Below, piece by piece: positions 43,597 to 51,978 of a stretch of 64,000 nucleotides of DNA. Source of the stretch: CAZWCE01 sp964632505 (lineage in GTDB: Bacteria; Planctomycetota; Planctomycetia; Pirellulales; Thermoguttaceae); assembly GCA_964632505.1 (NCBI GenBank), contig CAZWCE010000012.1:1-64000 (forward strand). The letters run 5' to 3'. Both the position numbers and the translations under genes were made by a program. Position 1 is the first letter of the stretch, and every line of letters starts with the position of its first letter. The notes below the pieces were generated by a model. The model did no database searches. It worked only from the letters and a program-made list of their open reading frames with translations, and was not told the origin of the DNA.

Positions 43597-44640
43597 ATGA
43601 AATTATTGGCAATCAGCGATCATTATATTCCCTATGATTACATGGTCGACGGATTGGCTTCCCTGGAAGCGGCGGGCGTTGAAGTGGAGGTCCGTCGCTG
43701 GGAGCACGAGGAGCTTTCCGATCTTCAGGAGGCCAATTTCCAGATCGAGCAGCACGGACCGAGTGCGGTCGAACTGCCCGACCGGCTTCTGACCAACTTG
43801 GAGGGCATCGATATCCTGGTCATCCAATTCGCGCCGGTTCCCAGACAAATGATCGAAGCGGCGACCGATCTCAAGGTGATCGGCGTCCTGAGAAGTGGCG
43901 CGGAGAACATCGACCGGGAAGCAGCCGACGAAAAAGGAGTTTGTATTCTGAACACCCCCGGGCGCAATGCTCGGGCGGTGGCCGAATGCACCGTCGGCAT
44001 GATTCTCACCGAGATCCGCAATCTGGCCCGGTCCCATGCGGCGATGATGCAGGGAAAGTGGGTCCGCGATTTCGCCAACAGCGGGTTCATTCCCGAGCTG
44101 AAAGACAAAACCGTCGGCTTGGTCGGCTATGGTGCGGTGGCGCAACTGGTGGCCCATTTTCTGGACGGCTTTGGTTGCAAAATTCTAGCCTTCGATCCTT
44201 ATGCTTCGGGGGATACCTCACCCGCGACATTAGTGGATCTTCCCGAGTTGATCAGGAAGTCGGACATCGTCTCTCTCCATGCCCGGTATTCTCCGGAGAC
44301 GCATGAAATGATCGGCCGGGAGGAATTCGAGACGATGCAACCGCATGCGGTGCTCGTGAATACGGCACGAAGCGGCCTGATCGATGACGACGCGCTGGTC
44401 GAGGCACTTCGGGAGAAGAAGATCGCCGGGGCGGCGCTCGATGTATTCGACGAAGAGCCTCTCTCGGCGGAGCACCCGCTTCTGTCGCTCGACAATGTCA
44501 CGCTCACGCCTCATCTCGCCGGGAGCACCGCCGACGCCTTCCGCAACAGTCCGAAGCTGATGGCCGGCCATCTGATGCGCATGCTCCAAGGGGAAAAAAG
44601 CCTTCCGGTGATCAACGACATCGAACCGAAGCTCCCGTAG
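43597..44640 (+). CDS. D-isomer-specific 2-hydroxyacid dehydrogenase
   Basis: 347 residues. The NAD-binding motif is in VGLVGYGAVAQLVAHFL. Catalytic residues are Arg258 in NTARSGLIDD, Glu286 in DVFDEEPL, and His306 in LTPHLAGST, all conserved. It interconverts 2-oxoacids and D-2-hydroxyacids with NAD(H) in the cytoplasm. It resembles phosphoglycerate- or glyoxylate/hydroxypyruvate-type enzymes; the substrate is not certain. ATG 43597 follows GGAGAGGAG. It is 108 bp after the aldolase and 141 bp before glycerol dehydrogenase, all on the + strand. Confidence 0.88.
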   Translation: MKLLAISDHYIPYDYMVDGLASLEAAGVEVEVRRWEHEELSDLQEANFQIEQHGPSAVELPDRLLTNLEGIDILVIQFAPVPRQMIEAATDLKVIGVLRSGAENIDREAADEKGVCILNTPGRNARAVAECTVGMILTEIRNLARSHAAMMQGKWVRDFANSGFIPELKDKTVGLVGYGAVAQLVAHFLDGFGCKILAFDPYASGDTSPATLVDLPELIRKSDIVSLHARYSPETHEMIGREEFETMQPHAVLVNTARSGLIDDDALVEALREKKIAGAALDVFDEEPLSAEHPLLSLDNVTLTPHLAGSTADAFRNSPKLMAGHLMRMLQGEKSLPVINDIEPKLP

Positions 44641-44669
44641 TTGAACCTGCTGGGCAACTGTTGTACATT
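44641..44669 (+). promoter_or_regulatory. Candidate internal promoter before glycerol dehydrogenase
   Basis: TTGAAC (44641-44646), exactly 17 bp, TACATT (44664-44669). It would give the third gene its own start besides readthrough. Confidence 0.35.
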
Positions 44670-44781
44670 GAGGGAGCCGTGCCCGAGGGCGAGTCTTGCC
44701 CGTCTTCTTGCGATGTGGCCGTATTGAGTCGGCTCGCTCGAGCTTCTTCGTCAAAGCCATCTATCATGCTGGGAGGGAAAA

Positions 44782-45894
44782 ATGAAAAGGACGATCATTG
44801 CGCCCGGAAAATATGTTCAAGGCCCGAACGTTCTCGCGGAGATCGGGAGTTTTCTCAAGGAGCTGGGAAGTCGCCCGTTGATTTTGTGGGACGAAACGCT
44901 CAAGGGCATCGTCGGCCCGACGGTGCAGGATTCCATCCAGGCGGCGGGACTTGAGATGCATGAAACCCTATTCCAAGGGGAGGCTACCCAAGAAGAGCGT
45001 CAGCGGGTAGCCGCTCTTGCCGGCGAGAAAGGCGCGGACATCAGTGTCGGCATCGGGGGGGGCAAAGTGCTCGACGTCGCCAAGGCGGCGGCGGTCGACC
45101 AAAACATTGCCATGGTGACGGTTCCAACGATCGCCTCGAATGATTCCCCCACCAGTGCCGCGTCGGTCTGGTACGATGAGAATCACAACTTCGTGAACTT
45201 CGTCTGCTGGCCGCGGAATCCGAATCTCGTGCTGGTCGATTCGAAGGTGATTGCCCATGGACCGGTTCGTTCGTTCGTCGCCGGGATGGGCGACGCCCTG
45301 GCCACGTGGATCGAGACGGCCGCCGCGTTCCAGACCCGGGCGCTGAACCTCGCCGGGGGAATGCAGACCCTCGCCGCCAAGTCGCTCGCGGAACTCTGTT
45401 TCGAAACGCTGATGGAATACGGCATCCGCGCCAAGAAAGAGGTCGAGCTGAATCTCGTCACCCCGGCGGTGGAGAAGGTGATCGAGGCGAACGTCCTCCT
45501 CTCGGGACTCGGTTTCGAAAGCGGCGGATTGGCCACCGCTCACATGATCGGCAACATCCTCTCGAATTTCCAAGAATGCCAAGAGGCCGGACTGATGCAC
45601 GGTGAAAAAGTCGCCTTCGGAGTGCTCAGCCAGCTTTGTTTGGACGACGAGATCGAAATGGAAGGACTCGAAGAAGTTCTCGATTTCATGATCGAGGTCG
45701 GGCTGCCCGTCACCTTCCAAGAGTTGAATCTCAAGGATGCGAGCAGGCAGCAGTTGCAGCCGATCGCCGACGTCTGCCTCTCCGAAGCCTCGCTATGTCA
45801 CAATCACCCGTTTCCTTTCACGGGCGACTCCATTCTCGACGCCATGTTCTCCGCCGATGCGCTCGGTCGCGAACAGAAACAACTCTTCGATTGA
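44782..45894 (+). CDS. gldA: Glycerol dehydrogenase (iron/zinc-type)
   Basis: 370 residues of the GldA type. NAD-binding GIGGGKVLDVAKA and the substrate/phosphate segment TIASNDSPTSA are present. The metal ligands Asp171 (GMGDALATW), His254 (TAHMIGN) and His273 (LMHGEKV) are conserved. It oxidises glycerol to dihydroxyacetone with NAD. ATG 44782 has a purine-rich GGGAGGGAAAA just upstream. It is convergent with the beta-lysine acetyltransferase gene, with only 12 bp between stops. With the class II aldolase and hydroxyacid dehydrogenase it suggests conversion of triose or glycerol units. Confidence 0.9.
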   Translation: MKRTIIAPGKYVQGPNVLAEIGSFLKELGSRPLILWDETLKGIVGPTVQDSIQAAGLEMHETLFQGEATQEERQRVAALAGEKGADISVGIGGGKVLDVAKAAAVDQNIAMVTVPTIASNDSPTSAASVWYDENHNFVNFVCWPRNPNLVLVDSKVIAHGPVRSFVAGMGDALATWIETAAAFQTRALNLAGGMQTLAAKSLAELCFETLMEYGIRAKKEVELNLVTPAVEKVIEANVLLSGLGFESGGLATAHMIGNILSNFQECQEAGLMHGEKVAFGVLSQLCLDDEIEMEGLEEVLDFMIEVGLPVTFQELNLKDASRQQLQPIADVCLSEASLCHNHPFPFTGDSILDAMFSADALGREQKQLFD

Positions 45895-45906
45895 CCGAAG
45901 AGCGTG

Positions 45907-46761
45907 TCACAGCATCTTGTACCAGATGTTCATGCTTTCCATCTGACCGGAGATGTTGGTGTTGTGCACTAAACGACCGCCATATTGATAGCCGAGCTTG
46001 GCGAAGGTGATATTCATGCCGGGCGAGACCGATCGGGCGATGGTGTAGGCCGTTTTGATGTCGGTGCCTTCCATCGCCTTTTCCATTTGCATCAGCAGGT
46101 AGGAAGCCAGCCCCTTGCCCCGGTAGTCGGGCAAGGTGGCGAAGTCGGTCATTTCCACGCTCTTGGCGAAGAGATCCTTTTCCGCCGAAGAGAGAGCGAC
46201 CATTGCTTCATCTTTTTCGATTGCGAAATATTCGATGTGGCTTTCCATGGTCTCTCGAATGTATTCGGGGTCGTGAATCGGGAAAGGATACGTCGGGAAG
46301 ACTTCCTTGTAAATCACGACCATCTCTTCGGCATCCTCGGGGAGACAGGGCCGGAACTCGAAATCGGAATCGAGTTGCGGCTTATTGCTGGCCGCCTTCT
46401 TCTTCGCCAGTTCGATGATCTCTTCCAGTTCCTCCCGGTTCGGTTCTTCCGCCCGCTTCGGGTCGAGGTAGTGTCCCAGGAACCAGCCGTCTTCTTCTCC
46501 GTGGAAATACTTCGGCACGATCGCTTCGCACTGATAGCCGTTCTCGCAAAAGACTTTTCCGGCCGATTCGGGAACCTTCGCGAAGATCTTGCTGTAATCG
46601 TTTTTCTCCGCGATTTCCTGAAGGCGATCGAAGAGCTTTTCCGGCTTCGCATCGCCGATCTTCATCAGGTAGATGCGGTCATTGTATTTCCCGTGCTGGA
46701 TTTGCGCGCCGTCGATCTGTTCGAATTGGTCCATCGGTTGATCTTGCTGATTTTGACTCAT
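45907..46761 (-). CDS. ablB: Beta-lysine N6-acetyltransferase (AblB-like)
   Basis: 284 residues. The N-terminal half (HGKYNDRIYLMKIGD, FCENGYQCEAIVPKYF) and the C-terminal GNAT domain (YRGKGLASYLLMQMEKA) match AblB, which acetylates beta-lysine to N-epsilon-acetyl-beta-lysine, a compatible solute known from methanogens and some bacteria. ATG 46761 overlaps the symporter stop (ATGA), so the two are translationally coupled. Lysine 2,3-aminomutase, which makes beta-lysine, lies two genes upstream. Together they form an abl locus, and the function is well supported by context. Confidence 0.88.
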   Translation of the reverse strand: MSQNQQDQPMDQFEQIDGAQIQHGKYNDRIYLMKIGDAKPEKLFDRLQEIAEKNDYSKIFAKVPESAGKVFCENGYQCEAIVPKYFHGEEDGWFLGHYLDPKRAEEPNREELEEIIELAKKKAASNKPQLDSDFEFRPCLPEDAEEMVVIYKEVFPTYPFPIHDPEYIRETMESHIEYFAIEKDEAMVALSSAEKDLFAKSVEMTDFATLPDYRGKGLASYLLMQMEKAMEGTDIKTAYTIARSVSPGMNITFAKLGYQYGGRLVHNTNISGQMESMNIWYKML

Positions 46762-48338
46762 GTGTTTTCCTCTTCCAACTCCTTGGCTTCTTCTTGGGTA
46801 ATCGGTTCGGTGGGGTCGAAATCCTCCGCCCCCGGCGGCTGCGGGTCCGGGAAAAGCAGGCTCCCGCCGACGAAAAAGACCGCACAGACGATCATGCCGT
46901 AAAAGGTCGTTTCCAGACCGAGATCGTGCCACCATAAGAGGAGATCGAGGAGGTCGCTCCACGTGGGATGCATGTCCGGTTCGGCCGCCCTTTCCTGCAA
47001 CCACTGTGAACCTCCGGCGAAACCGGAGATGATCAAGGCCAACGTCACCCCACCGCCGGCAAGCATTCCCGCCATGGCGCCGGTCGAACTGGCGCGTTTC
47101 CAGAAGAACGCCCCCAGGGTGGGCACGAATAGCCCGGCCGCCATGAAGGCATAGGCGAGCATGATGGCATCGATGACGTTTTTCGCATTCGCCGCCAGAA
47201 TAAACGCCATGGTCCCGATGACCAACGTCGCGAACATCGAGAGGGCCATCGAGGTTTTATCTTTCAACTTGAACGGGAGAGACCGTTCGATCAGGTCGTT
47301 CACGAAGTTGCCCGAGGAGGCCATCATGCAGCTGTCGGCGGTCGACATGATGGCCGAAAAATAGGCTGCCACCACGATCCCGGTGATGCCGATCGGCAAC
47401 ACATCTCGAATGAGCATCGGAAGTCCCTGTTCCGGATCGTCCACGCCCGGAAAGACCACGCGGGCGCACATGCCGAGAAACACGCCTGTGAACGCCATCA
47501 CGGGGTACTCGAAAAAACCGGCGATGTACCAGGCCCGTTTCGCCTCCTTGACCGAACTGCATGCGAACATCCGTTGGTAGAGCGTCATGGCGATCAGCCA
47601 GATCGGCATGATCGTGATCATCCAATTGAAAAAACGGACCGGCTCGAGGTTCGTCAGTGAAAAGAGACGGTCGGGCAACTTGGCTTGCATCGCTTCGAGG
47701 CCGCCGATCTCATAGAGGGAAAAGGGAATCGCCAGACAGATCAGTCCCACCAGTAGAATCACCCACTGGATGGTATCGGTGTAGATGACCGCTTTGAGTC
47801 CGCCGAAGACGGTGTAGATGATGGTGATCAGGGCGATCGCGATCAGCGCGAAAAAGACCGGATCCCAGCCGAACGGATTCGTTTGCAAGATCGTTTCCGA
47901 GGCGAGTTTCGCCCCGGCGAACATCTGGCTTCCGGCGAAGCCCATGTATCCGATGCCGGAGATGAGGGCGGCCAAAAGAGCAACGGTCTTGCCGTACCGA
48001 AAACGGAGAAAGTCGGGATAGGTCATCATACCGTGCTGGACATCGACCTTTTTGATGCGGGGAATGATGAACACCGCTGAGAGCCACGCTCCCACGAGTC
48101 CGGAAAAGAGCATCCAGCTACCGGCCAACCCAATGGAAAACCCCACTCCTCCCAGAGCGATGGAAAAACCACCGCCGACGTCGGTCGCAACGATCGAGAG
48201 GCCCACATGATGAGCCTTGACGGAACGATTTCCGACATAGTAGTCTTCGGTGTCCTTGTTCCGAAAGAAGTGATAGAATCCAACACCGAGGACACCGAGC
48301 ATGTAGATGCCGAAAATGAGGTAGTCGACCCAATGCAT
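46758..48338 (-). CDS. Sodium:solute symporter (SSS family)
   Basis: 526 residues with about 13 membrane segments. Typical SSS stretches are VGNRSVKAHHVGLSIVATDVGGG, YTDTIQWVILL and AAYFSAIMSTADS (sodium-site region). It resembles PutP/OpuE-type carriers. It is flanked by lysine aminomutase and AblB and coupled to AblB by a 4-bp overlap, so it probably takes up a solute linked to this osmolyte system, such as lysine, a betaine or acetyl-beta-lysine itself. The charged C-terminus (PTEPITQEEAKELEEENT) is cytoplasmic. ATG 48338 precedes the first segment (HWVDYLIFGIYML); an in-frame start at 48491 adds 51 poorly structured residues and is rejected. Confidence 0.87.
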   Translation of the reverse strand: MHWVDYLIFGIYMLGVLGVGFYHFFRNKDTEDYYVGNRSVKAHHVGLSIVATDVGGGFSIALGGVGFSIGLAGSWMLFSGLVGAWLSAVFIIPRIKKVDVQHGMMTYPDFLRFRYGKTVALLAALISGIGYMGFAGSQMFAGAKLASETILQTNPFGWDPVFFALIAIALITIIYTVFGGLKAVIYTDTIQWVILLVGLICLAIPFSLYEIGGLEAMQAKLPDRLFSLTNLEPVRFFNWMITIMPIWLIAMTLYQRMFACSSVKEAKRAWYIAGFFEYPVMAFTGVFLGMCARVVFPGVDDPEQGLPMLIRDVLPIGITGIVVAAYFSAIMSTADSCMMASSGNFVNDLIERSLPFKLKDKTSMALSMFATLVIGTMAFILAANAKNVIDAIMLAYAFMAAGLFVPTLGAFFWKRASSTGAMAGMLAGGGVTLALIISGFAGGSQWLQERAAEPDMHPTWSDLLDLLLWWHDLGLETTFYGMIVCAVFFVGGSLLFPDPQPPGAEDFDPTEPITQEEAKELEEENT

Positions 48339-48567
48339 GAAACTGCCTCTATCATCTTTCGAGCCGGACCCAAGTTCAGTGCACTTTGGTCCTGATCGAA
48401 AAATCGTTGAAGGGGGATCCTTATGAATAATGGATGGGAACGCGACGGTCCGACCACCTCCATTGTAACCGGAACCACGATAAAAATGCAAACGATAATC
48501 GCTCGAGGGAGAGCCGAAGGGAGGAATGCAGAATCCGGCGACGCGAGAGCGACGCGGAGGGAACGAA

Positions 48568-48603
48568 ACGTGGAAGAAGGCCGGTTCCGACCTCCTTCCA
48601 CGT
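48568..48603 (-). terminator. Hairpin between lysine aminomutase and symporter genes
   Basis: A 13-bp near-perfect stem (48568-48580 with 48591-48603, one mismatch) begins 13 nt after the stop of the aminomutase gene. It is followed on the minus strand by TTTCGTT. The weak T-run suggests partial termination or a stabilising 3' structure inside the abl operon. Confidence 0.5.
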
Positions 48604-48615
48604 GAAAATCACGGC

Positions 48616-49926
48616 TCAGGAGTCATCCCGGCGTGAATGCCGCGTGTTTTTATCCGGGACCAGGGAGATCGTCTTGTCGTGGTCACAGAGCAACTGCTCG
48701 ATTCCCACCGATTTTTGCTCGCTTGCATCCTCCAGCGGAAGATGAAGATTGCACTTCTGGCAATCGCGGTCGCAGAAAACCGGTTCATAGGAATCGGGTT
48801 CTTTGTAGGTGGTGATGACGCCCTCGTAATTTCTCAGCACGACCTTGTTGGTCGACCAGGAGATGAGGTACTGTGGCATGACGGGGATTTTACCGCCTCC
48901 GCCGGGCGCGTCGATGACGTAGGTAGGAACGCAGAAACCGCTGGTATGCCCGATGAGGCTCTCCATGATTTCGATTCCCTTCCCGACGGGAGTACGGAAA
49001 TGATTGAGCCCCTCGGAAAGGTCGCATTGGTATAAGTAATACGGCCGAACGCGATTGGCGACCAACTTATGGACCAGCGAGCGCATCACACGTGGACAAT
49101 CGTTCACACCGGCCAGCAGCACCGATTGATTGCCCAGCGGGATGCCGGCGTCGGCAAGCTTCGCCAGTGCGTTCCTGGAGGAGTGGCTCAGTTCGCGCGG
49201 GTGATTGAAATGGGTGTTGATCCAAATCGGATGGTGTTTCTGAAGGATTTCGACCAGATCGTCGGTGATGCGAAACGGCAAAACCACGGGGGTGCGGGTG
49301 CCGATGCGGATGACCTCGACGTGTTCGATCGCCGAGAGTTCACCGAGAATCCAGTCGAGGTATTCGTCGGACAAGAGGAAGGGGTCGCCTCCGCTGAGCA
49401 AGACATCGCGGATCTGGGGATTCTGGCGGATGTACTCAATGCCGTCGCGAATCTGGTGGCGGTCGGGGATGCTGTCCTTATCGCCGACCCGACGTTTCCG
49501 CGTGCAATGCCGGCAATACATCGAACAGGTATTGCTGACCAGGAGCAGAACCCGATCAGGGTAGCGGTGCGTGATGCCCTCGACGGGACTGTCCTTGTCC
49601 TCGTGAAGGGGATCTTCCATGTCGCCCCGCATCACGTCCAATTCCCAGGAGGTGGGAAAGGACTGCTTGAAAATGGGGTCGTATTCCATGTTTTCGGGCT
49701 CGATCAGCGACAGGTAATACGGCGTGATCGACATGGGGAATTTTTCGATGGTTTTCCGGAAATCGTTCCGTTGCTCTTCGGAGAGTTCCACGCCGAGGAG
49801 CATTTCGAACGTTTCCAGATCGCGAACGCAGTGACGCATCTGCCATTTCCAATCCCGCCAATTCGAATTGTCGGCAAGATTGTCGATGGCACTAATGATC
49901 TTTTGTTCAGTTCCTGAGAGCTTCAT
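48616..49926 (-). CDS. ablA: Lysine 2,3-aminomutase
   Basis: 436 residues, a radical-SAM and PLP enzyme. The iron-sulfur motif is CSMYCRHC (Cys134, 138, 141). The PLP lysine is Lys346 in PGGGGKIPV. Lysine-contacting acids appear as Asp302 (YQCDLS) and Asp339 (VIDAPGG). The C-terminal cysteines (CDRDCQKC) of the full-length aminomutases are present, distinguishing it from shorter EpmB. It converts L-lysine to beta-lysine. ATG 49926 follows AAGGAA. The symporter and AblB follow on the same strand, supporting osmolyte synthesis over lysine fermentation, since no kamDE or kdd genes are present. Confidence 0.92.
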   Translation of the reverse strand: MKLSGTEQKIISAIDNLADNSNWRDWKWQMRHCVRDLETFEMLLGVELSEEQRNDFRKTIEKFPMSITPYYLSLIEPENMEYDPIFKQSFPTSWELDVMRGDMEDPLHEDKDSPVEGITHRYPDRVLLLVSNTCSMYCRHCTRKRRVGDKDSIPDRHQIRDGIEYIRQNPQIRDVLLSGGDPFLLSDEYLDWILGELSAIEHVEVIRIGTRTPVVLPFRITDDLVEILQKHHPIWINTHFNHPRELSHSSRNALAKLADAGIPLGNQSVLLAGVNDCPRVMRSLVHKLVANRVRPYYLYQCDLSEGLNHFRTPVGKGIEIMESLIGHTSGFCVPTYVIDAPGGGGKIPVMPQYLISWSTNKVVLRNYEGVITTYKEPDSYEPVFCDRDCQKCNLHLPLEDASEQKSVGIEQLLCDHDKTISLVPDKNTRHSRRDDS

Positions 49927-49989
49927 GCGTTGACTGTTCCTTTCTTCACGTTTCCCTCTAGCAATGCGAAACCAGAGGTGCGGAGAAAA

Positions 49990-50017
49990 AGTATAGGAGG
50001 CCGCATCTCTCGGTCGA
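49990..50017 (-). promoter_or_regulatory. Candidate promoter of the abl locus
   Basis: Minus-strand TCGACC (50012-50017), 16 bp, TATACT (49990-49995). Leader about 57 nt before ATG 49926. The same TCGAC-type -35 precedes the tRNA gene. Confidence 0.42.
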
Positions 50018-50518
50018 TCGGAGAGATGAAATGCCGAATGAATCGTTATTGCCGTTGGATCGTTCCCGGCAATCATTTTCCGGTTGCCGCTGTCGTTTCA
50101 GTCGTTTCAAAACAACGCAAGCGGAAAAAGTCTGTCGTCTTCGGTTCGAAATTCGGGAGTGCGCCTGGAAAACTCGGGAGCGGACCGATCGGAGATCGTT
50201 CTCATATTCTCTTCACGTTTTCAAGCCGGTGCCATCCGAAGTGATTCACTCGAAAAAAGAAAAAGAAGCATGACATGAACGAAGACGGACCTGGTAAAAC
50301 TCCACGAGGAGTTCCACAGTTCGCTCATCGTGAGCGAGGGAATAACCCAAACCAGGTGAGGATGGCATTCTTTTCGAGTGATGCTTTCTGCGGGACGCTC
50401 CTCCCAAGAGGTCTCCACAAAAAGCGCGGTTGTGATGCTCTGTTGTGTAAGAGATATTATTATAACGAAAATCAACGAAAAGACAACAGCTCAACGAGGA
50501 CATTGAGGCTTTCAAGAT
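50018..50518. other. Intergenic region upstream of the abl locus
   Basis: No convincing gene. A small hairpin AACTCC-ACGA-GGAGTT lies near 50297-50312. Short open frames here have no family resemblance. Confidence 0.4.
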
Positions 50519-50554
50519 AAAAAAAAACCGATATGCACCCCGGAGAGGGGGGTG
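50519..50554 (-). terminator. Possible terminator after the sigma factor gene
   Basis: CACCCC (50536-50541) pairs with GGGGTG (50549-50554). On the minus strand a nine-T run follows after about nine nt (50519-50527), which is a loose arrangement. It could end the sigma-factor transcript, whose stop is at 50713. Confidence 0.35.
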
Positions 50555-50579
50555 TTTTGCTGTGATTTTATTCTAGAGT

Positions 50580-50610
50580 GGGGGGGCGGAGGTTGTTGCC
50601 CCCCCCCCCC
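50580..50610. repeat. G7 / C12 homopolymer hairpin
   Basis: Seven G (50580-50586) and twelve C (50599-50610) separated by 12 nt can form a very GC-rich hairpin and are prone to length slippage. They lie about 100 bp downstream of the sigma-factor stop. No T-run follows on either strand, so it is not a standard terminator. Confidence 0.6.
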
Positions 50611-50712
50611 TCGAAAAAGATGCTTTTTTAAGAAAATATCTCCGTCGCTTGGATGATTCCGTTTCTCAGGAATAATAGAATTGATGCGGCTGGACGATTC
50701 CGCCGGGAACGG

Positions 50713-51576
50713 CTAAACGTGAACCGGGCGGGTGCCTTCGAGACTTTCGGCCAACTTGCTCAAAGCTTCGGTTTCGATCTGGCGAACTCGCTCCCGGGTA
50801 AGTCCCAGCGCTTCCCCGATTTCCTTCAATGTTTGCGGTTGATGCTCGTCGAGACCGAAACGCATCCGAAGAACCGCCGCCTCGCGAGGATCCATCGTCT
50901 TGAGCTGTTCCATGACGAACGTGAGATTGTCATGTTCCAGCAGTTCTTCATCCGGACTGCGAGAGCGATCGTCCATGACCATTTCGCCCAACGACCAGCC
51001 GACCTCCGCCTGATCGGTTTGCGGCGTGAGGTTATAGATGAGAATCGCTTTTTTGATGATCGGAAGCTTCTTTTTGGGAAGTCCCAGGATTCTCGCAACC
51101 TCTTCGGGAGTGGGAGTGCGGCCGAGTTCCTCACTCAGTCGGGTGCTGGCTCTTCGCCATTTCGAGAGCAGTTCGACCATGTAGGCGGGGATGCGAATCG
51201 TCTTGGCCGAGTTGATCAGGGCCCTTTTGATCGATTGCTTGATCCAATAACTTGCGTAGGTGGAAAAGCGGGTTCCCATGGCGGGATCGAAACCTTCCAC
51301 GGCGCGGAGCAGGCCCAGGTTGCCTTCTTCGATCAGGTCCTGGAGGCTGAGTCCTTTGCCCGTGTAACCGCGGGCAATGTTGACCACCAGACGCAAATTG
51401 GCGCGGACCATCCGGTCGCGCGAAGCGATGTCTCCCTCGCCGATCGCGATCGCCAGATCCTGTTCCTCATCGGGCGAAAGGAGCGGTGTTTCGTTGATTT
51501 CCCGAAGATAGGTCTCCAGGGGCGATTGCACGGAAGAGGAAGGGAGCGTGGGGCTGGTGATTGGTGGTTCGATCAT
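50713..51576 (-). CDS. RNA polymerase sigma factor, RpoD/RpoS-like
   Basis: 287 residues without the long region 1.1 or non-conserved insert of classic RpoD. Region 1.2 (SPLETYLREI), region 2 (RDRMVRANLRLVVNIARGY, DLIEEGNLGLLRAVEGFDP, RFSTYASYWIKQSI), region 3 and region 4 (LKEIGEALGLTRERVRQIE) are all present. It directs RNA polymerase to -35/-10 promoters, consistent with the TTGACA/TATAAT-like sites in this window. The short form suggests a primary-like or group 2 sigma; planctomycetes carry several. ATG 51576 has only a weak GAAAGAA upstream. Confidence 0.88.
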   Translation of the reverse strand: MIEPPITSPTLPSSSVQSPLETYLREINETPLLSPDEEQDLAIAIGEGDIASRDRMVRANLRLVVNIARGYTGKGLSLQDLIEEGNLGLLRAVEGFDPAMGTRFSTYASYWIKQSIKRALINSAKTIRIPAYMVELLSKWRRASTRLSEELGRTPTPEEVARILGLPKKKLPIIKKAILIYNLTPQTDQAEVGWSLGEMVMDDRSRSPDEELLEHDNLTFVMEQLKTMDPREAAVLRMRFGLDEHQPQTLKEIGEALGLTRERVRQIETEALSKLAESLEGTRPVHV

Positions 51577-51878
51577 ACGATTCTTTCTTCGGATAGTGGT
51601 CGGAGGATTTCGCAGGCTGAGAGGATGCTAGACAAAGATATAGAAATCCATGGTAGGCCGGGGCCATCTTCGAGCCAAGGAGCTACGAAGGCGGTGATAT
51701 GCGCTGCAGACTTGGATCTTTAGAAGGTACTATCGTCGCCCGGCGGCGTCTTCTGTAAAAAAGCAGATAATCAACAAGATGCTCCAGGTAGCATGATTGT
51801 GCGGATCGCAACGAATGCACGGCATCGAATCTTTCCCCACGAAAAAGAGAAGCCGGGATCGTTTCATTCTCGGCGCGC
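51577..51878. other. Intergenic region between sigma factor and S1 genes
   Basis: About 300 bp carrying the sigma-factor leader (minus). I see no gene or distinct RNA in it. Confidence 0.4.
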
Positions 51879-51912
51879 AAAAAAAACGCCCCTGCCGGGT
51901 AGGCGGGGCGCT
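51879..51912 (-). terminator. Terminator of the S1 gene
   Basis: On the minus strand CGCCCCGCC pairs with GGCAGGGGCG (one bulged A) and is followed by a T8 run. It begins about 67 nt after the S1 stop. Confidence 0.85.
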
Positions 51913-51978
51913 GGTCACTGAGAAGGCTTGGAAGAGAGGTTCTCGACTGCTTTTTTGGGGGCGTGTCGCGGGCGAGAA

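Noticed and set aside
48616..49926. Assignment to EpmB (EF-P lysine modification) or lysine fermentation
   Set aside because: The protein has the full-length C-terminal cysteines, is followed by ablB, and no epmA or lysine-fermentation genes are present.
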